Assembly (NCBI GenBank): GCA_009776395.1
Contig: WRNX01000002.1
Location: 1 to 30,031, forward strand
Reading direction: 5' to 3'
Length of the DNA: 30,031 nt
Source: Lentimicrobiaceae bacterium
Lineage (GTDB): Bacteria; Bacteroidota; Bacteroidia; Bacteroidales; WCHB1-69
How positions within the stretch are numbered: position 1 is the stretch's first letter; every line of letters begins with the position of its first letter. This document shows, one piece after another, positions 7,716-15,928 of the stretch. The notes beneath the pieces are model-generated. The model made no database searches, was not told the origin of the DNA, and was given only the letters and a program-made list of their open reading frames with translations. A program made the position numbers and the translations under genes.

Positions 7716-8099
7716 ATGGAAAAAATTAAATCGTTGGCAGATTTGAAGAAAAAAAGAGAAGATCTTCAATCGGCTATTTCAATTCGCGAACAAAGCGAAA
7801 ATATTCAGGTGAAAGTAGCAATGGCTACTTGCGGCATCGCTTCAGGAGCCAAACATGTTATGGAAGTAATCATGAACGAATGTAACAAACGAAATATCCC
7901 CGCCACTGTTACGCAAACCGGCTGCATGGGATACTGCTACGCCGAACCTACGGTGGAAGTTACAAAACCCGGACAAAAACCCGTCGTTTTTGGATATATT
8001 ACCCCGCTAAAAGCGGAAGAACTTGTTGCTAAATATTTTGCAGGCAACGAAATGTTAGACACTGTAATCCCAGTTAATTACGAAAAAGTTGAACTATAA
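7716..8099 (+). CDS. hndB: HndB-like thioredoxin-fold [2Fe-2S] hydrogenase subunit
   Basis: A 127-aa electron-transfer subunit of a tetrameric or trimeric NAD(P)-linked [FeFe]-hydrogenase. It corresponds to Desulfovibrio HndB and to the N-terminal domain of Thermotoga HydB. After a helical N-terminus, the ferredoxin fold shows ATCGIASGAKHVM (C39) and QTGCMGYCYAEPTVEV (C70, C74). A further Cys sits at 56, and the second ligand of the classical C-x4-C pair is not at the usual position. It is separate from, and 15 bp upstream of, the NuoF-like gene that in Thermotoga is fused to this domain. A NuoE-like HndA/HydC gene would be expected just upstream but is absent. Cytoplasmic; no signal peptide. 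Confidence 0.85.
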   Translation: MEKIKSLADLKKKREDLQSAISIREQSENIQVKVAMATCGIASGAKHVMEVIMNECNKRNIPATVTQTGCMGYCYAEPTVEVTKPGQKPVVFGYITPLKAEELVAKYFAGNEMLDTVIPVNYEKVEL

Positions 8100-8114
8100 A
8101 TCATAACACTCTCT

Positions 8115-9584
8115 ATGGAAAATAATTACAAACAAATACGAATAGCCTTGCGCAACTGCGGATTTATCAATCCTGAAAATATTGAAGATTATATCGCGCG
8201 CAACGGTTATGCCGCATTGGCTTCTGTTTTAGAAACCAATAATCCGCAGGCTACTATTGAGGCCATTAAAAAATCGGGGCTGCGCGGTCGCGGCGGCGGC
8301 GGATTCCCCACCGGAGTAAAATGGGAAATTGCAAGTAAAAATCATGCAGACCAAAAATATGTGTTTTGTAACGCAGACGAAGGAGACCCTGGCGCTTTTA
8401 TGGACAGATCAATCTTAGAAGGCGACCCCCACTCCGTACTGGAAGCAATGGCTATTAACGGTTTCTGTATCGGCGCTAATAAAGGACTTATCTACATCCG
8501 CGCAGAATATCCCCTTGCCATTGAACGTTTGCTCATCGCAATCAAACAGGCGGAAGAAGTTGGCGCATTAGGACAAAATATTTTCGGTACCGGTTTCAAT
8601 TTTGATATTGAACTGAGATACGGTGCCGGAGCATTCGTTTGTGGCGAAGAAACCGCATTGATTCACTCTATGGAGGGCGACCGCGGCGAACCCACTTTCA
8701 AACCTCCTTTCCCTGCACAGGAAGGTTATCTGAAAAAACCTACCAACGTGAACAACGTGGAAACATTTGCCAATATTCCCGTTATTATCCTTAAAGGGTG
8801 GGAATGGTTTGCCGCTATCGGAACCGAAAAATCAAAAGGTACAAAAGTATTTGCATTAGCAGGAAAAATTAACAACGTGGGACTGATTGAAGTTCCCATG
8901 GGAATTACGCTTCGCGAAGTAATTTATGAAATTGGAAACGGGATAAAAGATGATAAAAATTTTAAAGCCGTGCAAACCGGAGGTCCCTCCGGCGGCTGTC
9001 TGACAGAAAAATTCTTGGATACTCCCATTGATTACGACAACCTCATCGCTGCTGGCTCTATGATGGGCTCCGGCGGAATGATCGTAATGGATGAAGACGA
9101 CTGTATGGTTTCCGTTGCCAAATTTTACTTGGATTTTACGGTGGAGGAATCTTGCGGAAAATGCGCTCCCTGCAGAATCGGAAATAAACGTCTGTATGAA
9201 TTGCTTGATAAAATTACAGAAGGAAAAGGAAATATGGAAGATCTTGACCAACTGAAAAACTTAAGTAAAGTTATCAAAGATACAGCGCTTTGCGGATTGG
9301 GACAAACCTCACCTAACCCCGTACTTTCCACTATCGAAAACTTTTGGGAGGAGTATGTAGCTCACGTAAATGAGAAAAAATGTCCCGCAGGACAATGTAA
9401 AGCGTTGAAAAGTTATATTATTGACCCTGACCTTTGTATTGGCTGCACGGCGTGTGCGCGCGCTTGCCCCGTAGGCGCTATTAAAGGCGAAAAGAAAATG
9501 CCCCACGAAATCAATCAAAATACCTGTATCAAATGTGGTGCATGTATGGAAAAATGTAAGTTTAATGCAATATCAATCAAATAA
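8115..9584 (+). CDS. hndC: HndC/HydB-like NuoF-type FMN and NAD(P)H subunit
   Basis: Flavoprotein subunit of a bifurcating or NAD(P)-coupled [FeFe]-hydrogenase, 489 aa. It exchanges electrons between NAD(P)H and the iron-sulfur chain. The NuoF fold shows GLRGRGGGGFPTG (56-67), CNADEGDPGAFMDR (85-98), YIRAEYP and GAGAFVCGEETALIHSMEG. The 51-kDa-type [4Fe-4S] motif is SCGKCAPC (C347, C350, C353) with C393. A Cys pair near 423/428 matches the extra metal site of HydB. The C-terminal ferredoxin domain carries two CxxCxxCxxxC motifs (441-451 and 471-481), which true NuoF lacks, marking it as a hydrogenase subunit. The N-terminal thioredoxin-like domain of HydB is supplied by the separate hndB gene. 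Confidence 0.93.
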   Translation: MENNYKQIRIALRNCGFINPENIEDYIARNGYAALASVLETNNPQATIEAIKKSGLRGRGGGGFPTGVKWEIASKNHADQKYVFCNADEGDPGAFMDRSILEGDPHSVLEAMAINGFCIGANKGLIYIRAEYPLAIERLLIAIKQAEEVGALGQNIFGTGFNFDIELRYGAGAFVCGEETALIHSMEGDRGEPTFKPPFPAQEGYLKKPTNVNNVETFANIPVIILKGWEWFAAIGTEKSKGTKVFALAGKINNVGLIEVPMGITLREVIYEIGNGIKDDKNFKAVQTGGPSGGCLTEKFLDTPIDYDNLIAAGSMMGSGGMIVMDEDDCMVSVAKFYLDFTVEESCGKCAPCRIGNKRLYELLDKITEGKGNMEDLDQLKNLSKVIKDTALCGLGQTSPNPVLSTIENFWEEYVAHVNEKKCPAGQCKALKSYIIDPDLCIGCTACARACPVGAIKGEKKMPHEINQNTCIKCGACMEKCKFNAISIK

Positions 9585-9594
9585 AAATAAGATA

Positions 9595-11370
9595 ATGGAC
9601 AACATAAAATTAACAATAGATCATAAAGAAGTATCTGTACCAAAAGGTACTACAATATTAAAAGCGGCACGCGAAATTGGAATTGATATTCCTACTTTGT
9701 GCCATTTTGAATTGGCAGGAATGAACATTCATAACCATCCGGGCGGATGCCGTATTTGTGTGGTAGAAGTAGAAGGAAGACGCAATTTGGCGCCCGCATG
9801 CGTTACCGAATGTATGGACGGAATGGTGGTAAAAACCAACTCCATCCGCGTACTAAATTCTCGTAGAACCGTATTAGAACTGATTTTGAGCGACCACCCC
9901 GCCGACTGTTTAGTGTGTGCCAAAAGCGGTAACTGTGAACTGCAAGCGTTGGCTATTCGTTTTGGCGTGCGCGAAATTCCATTTCAAGGTGAACAATCAT
10001 CTTACAAAGTAGAAGTATCACCCTCCATTGTAAGAGATATGAACAAATGCGTGATGTGTCGCCGTTGCGAAACCATGTGCAATGATTTTCAAACTGTTGG
10101 CGCGTTGTCTGCCATTGAAAGAGGTTTTCCCGCAGTAGTTTCTACCGCTTTCAACCAAAAATTGAGTTACTCAAACTGCACATTCTGTGGGCAGTGCGTT
10201 GCCGTTTGTCCGGTGGGTGCATTAGTTGAAGTGGATCATACTCCGAAAATTATTCGCGCTATTTCCGATGAAAAGAAAACCGTAGTGGTGCAAGTGGCGC
10301 CCGCAGTGCGCGTTGCACTCGGCGAAGAGTTCGGCATGAAACCCGGATCTATCGTTACCGGTAAATTAACCGCCGCACTAAAAGCGCTCGGATTTGACTA
10401 TGTTTTTGATACCGATTGGAGCGCCGACCTAACCATTATGGAAGAAGGAACCGAGTTGATTGACAGATTGACCCGCCATTTAAAAGGTGATAAGGATGTG
10501 AAATTGCCACTGTTAACCTCTTGCTGTCCTGCATGGGTAAACTTCTTTGAATATCACTTCCCTGATCTGAAAGAGATACCTTCTACCGCAAAATCGCCGC
10601 AGCAAATGTTTGGCGCTATTGCCAAATCATTTTTTGCCGATAAAATTGGCGTGAAACGTGAAGATATGATAGTAGTTTCCGTAATGCCTTGTTTAGCAAA
10701 GAAATATGAATGCGCCCGCGATGAATTTAAAGTAAATGGAAATCCTGATGTGGACTTCTCTATCTCTACTCGCGAATTAGCCACATTAATCAAACAGGCA
10801 AATATTGATTTTAACTCATTGGAAGAGACTCCTTTCGATTCCCCGTTAGGCGAATCTACCGGCGCCGCCGTAATTTTCGGAACTACTGGAGGCGTGATAG
10901 AAGCCGCTGTAAGAACCGCTTACGAAGTGATTACAAAAAAACAACTTCCCAAAATTGATTTTACCGAACTTCGCGGTTTGGAAGGTGTACGCTCGGCAAC
11001 TATTGATGTGGACGGATTGCCGCTCAACATCGGTATTGCACACGGATTGAGCAATGCCCGCAGGTTGTTGAACGATATTAAAGAAGGAAAATCACAATTT
11101 CATGCAATTGAAGTGATGGCATGTCCGGGGGGATGTATTGATGGAGGCGGACAACCGTTGCACCATGGCAACAGCGATATTATTAAAGCCCGTTGGGAAG
11201 CTATTTATGAAGCCGACAGAAATATGCCTGTCAGAAAATCTCACGAAAACCCATCCATTAAAGAAATTTATAAAGATTTCTTAGGCGAACCCTGCGGACA
11301 CAAATCCCACGAGTTGCTTCATACACACTACTTCGATAAAGCCAAAGTAATTGAAATTAAGTTGGATTAA
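9595..11370 (+). CDS. hndD: [FeFe]-hydrogenase catalytic subunit, HndD/HydA type
   Basis: Catalyses reversible H2 formation; 591 aa from the ATG at 9595. The frame is open back into hndC, but this start matches the family. Domains in order: [2Fe-2S] ferredoxin (C36, C52, C55, C69), His-Cys3 [4Fe-4S] site (H101, C105, C108, C114), two [4Fe-4S] clusters (C152-C162, C195-C205), then the H-domain. The H-cluster motifs are complete: TSCCPAW (C310 proton relay, C311 ligand), MPCLAKKYE (C366) and EVMACPGGCIDGGGQP (C510, C514), followed by the small-subunit region. Both TIMEEGTE glutamates of the proton path are present. It should be active if maturases HydE, HydF and HydG are encoded elsewhere; none is here. 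It starts 10 bp after hndC. Confidence 0.96.
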   Translation: MDNIKLTIDHKEVSVPKGTTILKAAREIGIDIPTLCHFELAGMNIHNHPGGCRICVVEVEGRRNLAPACVTECMDGMVVKTNSIRVLNSRRTVLELILSDHPADCLVCAKSGNCELQALAIRFGVREIPFQGEQSSYKVEVSPSIVRDMNKCVMCRRCETMCNDFQTVGALSAIERGFPAVVSTAFNQKLSYSNCTFCGQCVAVCPVGALVEVDHTPKIIRAISDEKKTVVVQVAPAVRVALGEEFGMKPGSIVTGKLTAALKALGFDYVFDTDWSADLTIMEEGTELIDRLTRHLKGDKDVKLPLLTSCCPAWVNFFEYHFPDLKEIPSTAKSPQQMFGAIAKSFFADKIGVKREDMIVVSVMPCLAKKYECARDEFKVNGNPDVDFSISTRELATLIKQANIDFNSLEETPFDSPLGESTGAAVIFGTTGGVIEAAVRTAYEVITKKQLPKIDFTELRGLEGVRSATIDVDGLPLNIGIAHGLSNARRLLNDIKEGKSQFHAIEVMACPGGCIDGGGQPLHHGNSDIIKARWEAIYEADRNMPVRKSHENPSIKEIYKDFLGEPCGHKSHELLHTHYFDKAKVIEIKLD

Positions 11371-11388
11371 TAAGCAAGAAGAGTGATT

Positions 11389-12408
11389 ATGAATCCTAAA
11401 ATAAAAGAAATAAAAGAACAGTTAGAGCAGTTTCGTGTAGAAGCAGGCGAGCATTTAGAACAGTTTCGATTGCAGTTTCTCAGTAAAAAAAGTGATTTGC
11501 AACAGTTGCTCGGCGAAATCAAAGAGGTAACACCCGATTTGCGTAAAGAATTTGGGCAAGCAGTGAACAATTTAAAACAGTATGCGCAAGAATTGTACGA
11601 GATGCACAAAAACAGAGTGGAAAACGAAGCCACTGTTTTTAATTCGGAAATTGATGTAACTCGACCAGCAACCCTTTATTCACTTGGCGCCATGCACCCT
11701 GTTTCTATTGTAATGAATGAAGTGTGTGAAATTTTCGAAAAGATTGGTTTTTCATCTGTTTCTGGTCCTGATATTGAAGATGATTGGCACGTTTTTTCGG
11801 CGTTGAATTTTCCGTTAGAACATCCGGCGCGAGATATGCAAGATACTTTCTTTGTAAATGTAAATCCTGAGTTTTTGCTTCGCACGCACACTTCTTCACT
11901 GCAAGTGCGTACAATGGAAAGTTGTCCGCCGCCCATTCGGGTGATTTGTCCGGGCAGAGTATATCGCAACGAAACTATTACCGCACGTTCTCACTGTATT
12001 TTTCATCAAGTTGAAGGATTGTATATTGCCAATGAAGTCTCTTTTGCTGAAATGAAACAAGTGTTGTTATTTTTTGCACAAGAGATGTTTGGAACTGATA
12101 CCAAGATTCGACTGCGTCCTTCTTATTTTCCTTTTACAGAGCCTTCTGCAGAGATGGATATTGAATGTAAGATTTGTGGAGGAAAAGGTTGTAATGTGTG
12201 CAAACAATCCGGTTGGGTAGAGATACTCGGATGTGGAATGGTAGACCCCAACGTTTTAGATAACTGTGGTATCAATTCCAAAGAATACAGCGGATACGCT
12301 TTCGGCATGGGAATTGAACGTATGGCAATGCTCAAATATAAAATCAACGACATCCGCCTCTTTTTTGAAAACGACGTAAGGTTTTTGGGACAGTTTGCCA
12401 ACGCGTAA
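11389..12408 (+). CDS. pheS: Phenylalanyl-tRNA synthetase alpha subunit
   Basis: Catalytic alpha chain of the (alpha-beta)2 PheRS. The start chosen is the ATG at 11389 (339 aa); a GTG two codons upstream is the alternative. The N-terminal coiled-coil arm (about 1-85, Glu/Gln/Leu rich) binds tRNA-Phe. The class II core has RTHTSSLQVRTM, motif 2 as CPGRVYRNETITARSH, the phenylalanine pocket FPFTEPSAEMD and a small CKICGGKGCNVCK insertion. GCGMVDPNVL and motif 3 as FGMGIERMAML complete it. The gene starts only 18 bp after the hydrogenase gene with no terminator between, so it is probably cotranscribed with it. pheT is not in the window. Confidence 0.95.
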   Translation: MNPKIKEIKEQLEQFRVEAGEHLEQFRLQFLSKKSDLQQLLGEIKEVTPDLRKEFGQAVNNLKQYAQELYEMHKNRVENEATVFNSEIDVTRPATLYSLGAMHPVSIVMNEVCEIFEKIGFSSVSGPDIEDDWHVFSALNFPLEHPARDMQDTFFVNVNPEFLLRTHTSSLQVRTMESCPPPIRVICPGRVYRNETITARSHCIFHQVEGLYIANEVSFAEMKQVLLFFAQEMFGTDTKIRLRPSYFPFTEPSAEMDIECKICGGKGCNVCKQSGWVEILGCGMVDPNVLDNCGINSKEYSGYAFGMGIERMAMLKYKINDIRLFFENDVRFLGQFANA

Positions 12409-12567
12409 TGGTGATGAGATAATGAAAGTCAAAACATATTTTTTCCCCGACTTTTTTTTATTCGGGACAAAGTATGGTTTAAAACACAAATTTATATCAA
12501 TCTTATATCACTAACTTTCTGAAAATCGTTTTATTCTACTGATTATCAGTTGGTTAAATATTTTTTG

Positions 12568-12641
12568 TCGGGATGACAAGATTCGAACTTGCGGCCTCTT
12601 CGTCCCGAACGAAGCGCGCTACCGGGCTGCGCTACATCCCG
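12568..12641 (-). tRNA. tRNA-Pro (anticodon CGG)
   Basis: The minus strand folds into a full cloverleaf: acceptor CGGGATG/CATCCCG, D-arm with GCGCAGCCCGG, anticodon stem CTTCG/CGAAG with loop TTCGGGA, and a T-arm containing TTCGAAT. The discriminator base is A and CCA is not encoded. It lies antisense between two plus-strand genes and has its own promoter motif at 12658. Confidence 0.95.
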
Positions 12642-12657
12642 CTCCTAAAAAGATTGG

Positions 12658-12665
12658 CAAAAATA
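12658..12665 (-). promoter_or_regulatory. -7 element for tRNA-Pro
   Basis: The minus strand reads TATTTTTG followed by CC, an exact TAnnTTTG match 16 bp upstream of the mature tRNA 5' end. Confidence 0.6.
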
Positions 12666-12685
12666 TACTTTTTAGGAATTAATTT

Positions 12686-12693
12686 TATTTTCG
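12686..12693 (+). promoter_or_regulatory. Possible -7 element for the aminotransferase gene
   Basis: TATTTTCG differs at one position from TAnnTTTG. It lies 32 bp before the ATG at 12726 and forms a divergent pair with the tRNA-Pro promoter. Confidence 0.4.
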
Positions 12694-12725
12694 CGCAAAA
12701 TTTTAAAATTTATTGTAAGTATTAA

Positions 12726-13889
12726 ATGAAAAAATCTTTTTACAAATACATCGCCCAAACTTCCGATGCACCTCTTGCTCTTGAAATAGAACGCGCAGAA
12801 GGGATTTACTTTTACGATACATTTGGAAAAAAATATTTAGACCTTATTGCCGGAATTTCCGTTTGTAATATGGGACACTCACATCCTGCAATTATCAATG
12901 CTGTTAAAGAACAGGCAGAAAAGTATATGCACTTGATGGTGTATGGCGAACTTATTCAAAAACCCCAAGTAGAATTAGCAGAAAAACTGTGTTCGTTTTT
13001 GCCGGCATCTTTAAACTCTGTGTTTTTTGTTAATTCCGGCTCTGAGGCAGTGGAAGGCGCGTTAAAATTAGCCAAACGTTATTCAGGGCGTAAAGAACTG
13101 ATACACTTTGAAAATGCCTATCACGGAAGTTCGCACGGTGCCATGAGTATGATGAGTAATGAAACATACAAAAACGCTTTCCAACCCTTATTACCAGATA
13201 CCAAAGCCATTCGTTTCGGATTGGAAGAAGATTTACAGATAATTACAGAAGAAACCGCAGCCATTATTGCGGAATTGATTCAAGGAGAAGCAGGCATAAG
13301 AATTGCCACCACAGAATATTGGAAAAAACTGAGACAACGCTGTGAAGAAACCGGAACTTTACTCATTGCAGACGAAATTCAAACAGGCTTAGGGCGCACA
13401 GGAAAACTGTTTGCCTTTGAGCATTATGATATTACTCCTGATATTCTGTTGCTCGGAAAAGCATTTGGCGGCGGTATGCCGTTGGGCGCATTTATAGCAG
13501 AAAAAAAAATAATGAACGTGCTTACTCACCATCCTGTGTTAGGGCATATTACCACTTTTGGCGGACATCCGGTGTGTTGTGCCGCAGGCTTAGCACATCT
13601 GAAACTCATTACAGAAAACAAAATGTGGAAAAATGCAGAGATGATCGGGAAAAAATTGGAAACTATTCTTTGGAATATTCATCATGTAAAAGAGATTCGC
13701 AGAAAAGGATTTATGATTGCGGTAGATTTTCATGACAAAGAAATAAACTTTAAAACTTTATATTCATTTTTAGAAAAAGGTCTTTTTTCCGATTGGTTTT
13801 TGTGGTGTGATACTGCTTTACGTATTGCGCCACCGTTGATTTTTAATGAAGAAAATTTAGAAGAAATTGAAACCATACTAAAATATTAA
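12726..13889 (+). CDS. Class III PLP-dependent aminotransferase (ArgD/GabT-like)
   Basis: A cytoplasmic fold-type I aminotransferase, 387 aa, of the acetylornithine/ornithine/4-aminobutyrate group. Visible motifs are NSGSEAVEGALKLAKR (PLP phosphate binding), NAYHGSSHGAMSMM, LIQGEAGI and IADEIQTGLGRTGKLFAFEH with D216 against the pyridine nitrogen. The PLP lysine K245 lies in LLGKAFGGGMPLGAF, and THHPVLGHITTFGGHP contributes the second phosphate contact. The substrate cannot be told from sequence alone. There are no arginine-biosynthesis neighbours, which argues against simply calling it argD. It stands alone between tRNA-Pro and a 477-bp gene-poor spacer. Confidence 0.88.
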   Translation: MKKSFYKYIAQTSDAPLALEIERAEGIYFYDTFGKKYLDLIAGISVCNMGHSHPAIINAVKEQAEKYMHLMVYGELIQKPQVELAEKLCSFLPASLNSVFFVNSGSEAVEGALKLAKRYSGRKELIHFENAYHGSSHGAMSMMSNETYKNAFQPLLPDTKAIRFGLEEDLQIITEETAAIIAELIQGEAGIRIATTEYWKKLRQRCEETGTLLIADEIQTGLGRTGKLFAFEHYDITPDILLLGKAFGGGMPLGAFIAEKKIMNVLTHHPVLGHITTFGGHPVCCAAGLAHLKLITENKMWKNAEMIGKKLETILWNIHHVKEIRRKGFMIAVDFHDKEINFKTLYSFLEKGLFSDWFLWCDTALRIAPPLIFNEENLEEIETILKY

Positions 13890-14024
13890 GAACACCCAAC
13901 AACATTGCAAAAACAAAGTTATTAATGGATGACGTTTTTTTCTGTTAATTCTATGGTCTTTCATGGTGCAAAAATAAGATAAAAATGATTTCTTCATAAT
14001 AAATTTAATTTATTGATTACGAGG

Positions 14025-14032
14025 CAAATATA
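14025..14032 (-). promoter_or_regulatory. Orphan minus-strand -7 element
   Basis: The minus strand reads TATATTTG followed by CC, an exact TAnnTTTG match, yet no annotated minus-strand gene lies downstream for more than 1.2 kb. It may drive the 39-codon frame ending at 13878, an antisense RNA, or nothing. Confidence 0.3.
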
Positions 14033-14105
14033 TAAAAAAATATCCTTACGTTCAGCATATAAAATATTAACAAACAACTGTTTATAACTAATAATCAAAT
14101 TAAAT

Positions 14106-14145
14106 TCTCTGTGAAACTTTATGCTTCTCTGTGAACTCTGTGTTG
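14106..14145 (-). repeat. Short-period CACAGAG repeat, copy 1
   Basis: Read on the minus strand, it repeats CACAGAG-type words at 9-10 bp steps (AACACAGAGTTCACAGAG and then TTTCACAGAG). Its first 16 bases match 12 of 16 positions of the CACAAAG repeat at 15884 on the plus strand. The two copies flank tRNA-Thr/tuf/tRNA-Trp in inverted orientation. Confidence 0.6.
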
Positions 14146-14328
14146 AATCAAAAAATCAGGTAATAAGGTTATAATTTTCTTTGTATCTTATTGCTACTAA
14201 AGTGTTTTAATATTTTTTAAGGTAAAAATCAGATCTCATATAAAACCATAATCAAAAATCATCTTTTATTTTTAATGATTTTGCTCTGGAAAAAATAGGT
14301 ATCAAAAACACTATATTAGAAAAAAGTA

Positions 14329-14336
14329 TATTTTTG
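14329..14336 (+). promoter_or_regulatory. -7 element of the tRNA-Thr/tuf unit
   Basis: TATTTTTG followed by CA is an exact TAnnTTTG match, 30 bp upstream of the tRNA-Thr 5' end. Confidence 0.6.
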
Positions 14337-14366
14337 CACCCCTTAAAATGAAACATAAAAATGTAA

Positions 14367-14438
<72 letters not shown>

Positions 14439-14512
14439 CAAAAATGAATAAAAACAACCTCTATTCTTATAAAATAGATTTAATAATTTAATAACCTTTA
14501 ATTGATAAAACA

Positions 14513-15700
14513 ATGGCAAAAGAAAAATTTGAACGCTCCAAACCCCACGTAAATGTGGGAACCATTGGCCATATTGACCATGGTAAAACAACCTTAACTG
14601 CCGCTATTACTATGGTATTAGCAGATAAAGGACTATCCGAAGTACGTAGTTTTGACTCCATCGACAACGCTCCGGAAGAAAAAGAACGCGGTATCACTAT
14701 TAACACAGCACACGTTGAGTATCAAACCGCAAATCGTCACTATGCTCACGTGGACTGTCCCGGACACGCCGACTATATTAAAAACATGGTAACCGGCGCT
14801 GCGCAAATGGACGGCGCTATTATCGTAGTGGCTGCAACCGATGGACCTATGCCCCAAACTCGCGAACATATCTTGTTGGCACGTCAGGTAGGCGTTCCTA
14901 AATTGGTGGTTTTTATGAACAAAGTTGACTTAGTGGATGACTCCGAACTTCTTGAACTCGTGGAAATGGAAATTCGTGAACTCTTATCATTCTATGGCTT
15001 TGACGGTGACAACACCCCTGTTATTCAAGGTTCAGCACTAGGTGGATTGAATAAAGAACCTCAATGGGTAGAAAAAATTATGGAACTTATGGATGCTGTA
15101 GATACCTACATTCCGCTTCCTGTTCGGGATAAAGATAAAGAATTTTTAATGCCCGTTGAAGACGTATTCTCCATTACCGGACGTGGTACGGTTGCCACCG
15201 GAAGAATTGAAACAGGCGTTATTCACACCAGCGACCCCGTAGATATTATCGGTATGGGCGCAGAAAAATTGAAATCTGTGGTTACCGGAGTAGAAATGTT
15301 CCGCAAAATTTTGGATACCGGTGAAGCCGGCGATAATGTTGGTCTTTTACTTCGCGGTATTGATAAAGATGAAATCCGTAGAGGTATGGTAATCGCAAAA
15401 CCAGGTTCTATTAAACCTCACAAAGAGTTTGAAGCCGAAGTTTATATCTTGAAAAAAGAGGAAGGCGGCCGTCACACTCCATTCCATACCAAATACCGCC
15501 CGCAGTTCTATTTCCGTACAACTGACGTAACAGGTGAAGTTATGCTTCCCGCAGGCGTAGAAATGGTTATGCCCGGCGACAACTTGACTATCACTGTGAG
15601 ATTGTTATCTGAAATCGCTATCAACTTAGGACTTCGTTTCGCTATCCGCGAAGGTGGACGTACAGTGGGAGCAGGACAAGTAACAAAAATTTTAGATTAA
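14513..15700 (+). CDS. tuf: Translation elongation factor Tu
   Basis: A GTPase that delivers aminoacyl-tRNA to the ribosomal A site; 395 aa, normal length. Motifs are GHIDHGKTTLT (P-loop), the switch I region RGITINTAHVEY, DCPGHADY, NKVD and GSAL in the G domain. Domains 2 and 3 follow (GRGTVATGRIETG, HTPFHTKYRPQFYFRTTDVTG, and the C-terminal REGGRTVGAGQVTKIL). It lies between tRNA-Thr and tRNA-Trp, probably on one transcript from the promoter at 14329. In Bacteroidetes this block normally runs on into secE-nusG-rplK; here secE lies about 11.7 kb away. Codons are noticeably more C/G-ending than in neighbouring genes, as expected for a highly expressed gene. Confidence 0.98.
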   Translation: MAKEKFERSKPHVNVGTIGHIDHGKTTLTAAITMVLADKGLSEVRSFDSIDNAPEEKERGITINTAHVEYQTANRHYAHVDCPGHADYIKNMVTGAAQMDGAIIVVAATDGPMPQTREHILLARQVGVPKLVVFMNKVDLVDDSELLELVEMEIRELLSFYGFDGDNTPVIQGSALGGLNKEPQWVEKIMELMDAVDTYIPLPVRDKDKEFLMPVEDVFSITGRGTVATGRIETGVIHTSDPVDIIGMGAEKLKSVVTGVEMFRKILDTGEAGDNVGLLLRGIDKDEIRRGMVIAKPGSIKPHKEFEAEVYILKKEEGGRHTPFHTKYRPQFYFRTTDVTGEVMLPAGVEMVMPGDNLTITVRLLSEIAINLGLRFAIREGGRTVGAGQVTKILD

Positions 15701-15743
15701 TACAAATTTTGTATGGGCAACAAATGTTTTGCTTATACAAAAT

Positions 15744-15814
15744 AGGGGAATAGTTTAAGGGTAGAACAGCGGTCTCCAAAACCGTCGGTGGGAGTTCGAA
15801 TCTCTCTTCCCCTG
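15744..15814 (+). tRNA. tRNA-Trp (anticodon CCA)
   Basis: Cloverleaf with acceptor AGGGGAA/TTCCCCT, anticodon stem GCGGT/ACCGT and loop CTCCAAA, T-arm GGGAGTTCGAATCTCTC, discriminator G. CCA is not encoded. It lies 43 bp after tuf. The sequence just downstream is not secE, as would be usual, but a spacer, a repeat and a truncated gene. Confidence 0.95.
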
Positions 15815-15883
15815 CAAAGGTAGCAATGTTGAAAACATGTTCATTGCCTGAGGTAGTTGCCTTCAAAGAAAGCGTTTTTTTAC

Positions 15884-15928
15884 CACAAAGTGCGCAAAGG
15901 AAACGCAAAATACGCAAAGTACGCAAAG
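15884..15928 (+). repeat. Short-period CGCAAAG repeat, copy 2
   Basis: Words CACAAAG, CGCAAAG, CGCAAAA, CGCAAAG and CGCAAAG are spaced mostly 9 bp apart (one gap of 11), as in TACGCAAAG TACGCAAAG. It abuts the truncated T9SS coding sequence at 15930. It is the inverted counterpart of the repeat at 14106-14145. Confidence 0.8.

Larger units (their letters stand above)
13890..14328. other. Gene-poor spacer upstream of the tRNA-Thr/tuf unit
   Basis: No convincing gene is seen. The stretch is very AT-rich and holds a 9/10-bp-period repeat at 14106-14145 and two minus-strand matches to the -7 consensus (13969-13976 and 14025-14032). A 39-codon minus-strand frame (13997 down to 13878), beginning MKKSFLSYFC, follows the second match; its coding status is unproven. 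No hairpin terminator was found after the aminotransferase gene. Confidence 0.5.

Noticed and set aside
8856..9518. Long minus-strand open frames opposite hndC
   Set aside because: They overlap a highly conserved gene entirely and show no recognisable protein features.
8115..9584. Respiratory complex I NuoF
   Set aside because: The two extra C-terminal [4Fe-4S] ferredoxin motifs and the adjacent hydrogenase gene mark it as HndC/HydB; no other nuo genes are present.
9535..9594. Longer N-terminus for the hydrogenase catalytic subunit (GTG at 9535)
   Set aside because: The extra residues lie inside the hndC coding sequence. The ATG at 9595 gives the ferredoxin domain start and length typical of HndD.
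11676..12401. Minus-strand open frames opposite pheS
   Set aside because: They are shadows of a conserved coding sequence, with no promoter or domain pattern.
12446..12466. Possible terminator after pheS (CCCGA/TCGGG)
   Set aside because: The stem is only 5 bp with a T-rich loop, and there is no T-run after it on either strand.
15815..15848. Hairpin after tRNA-Trp (GCAATG/CATTGC, inner ATGTT/AACAT) as terminator or attachment site
   Set aside because: The two stems compete, the T-run is about 30 bp further on, and no duplicated tRNA 3' end or integrase was seen.
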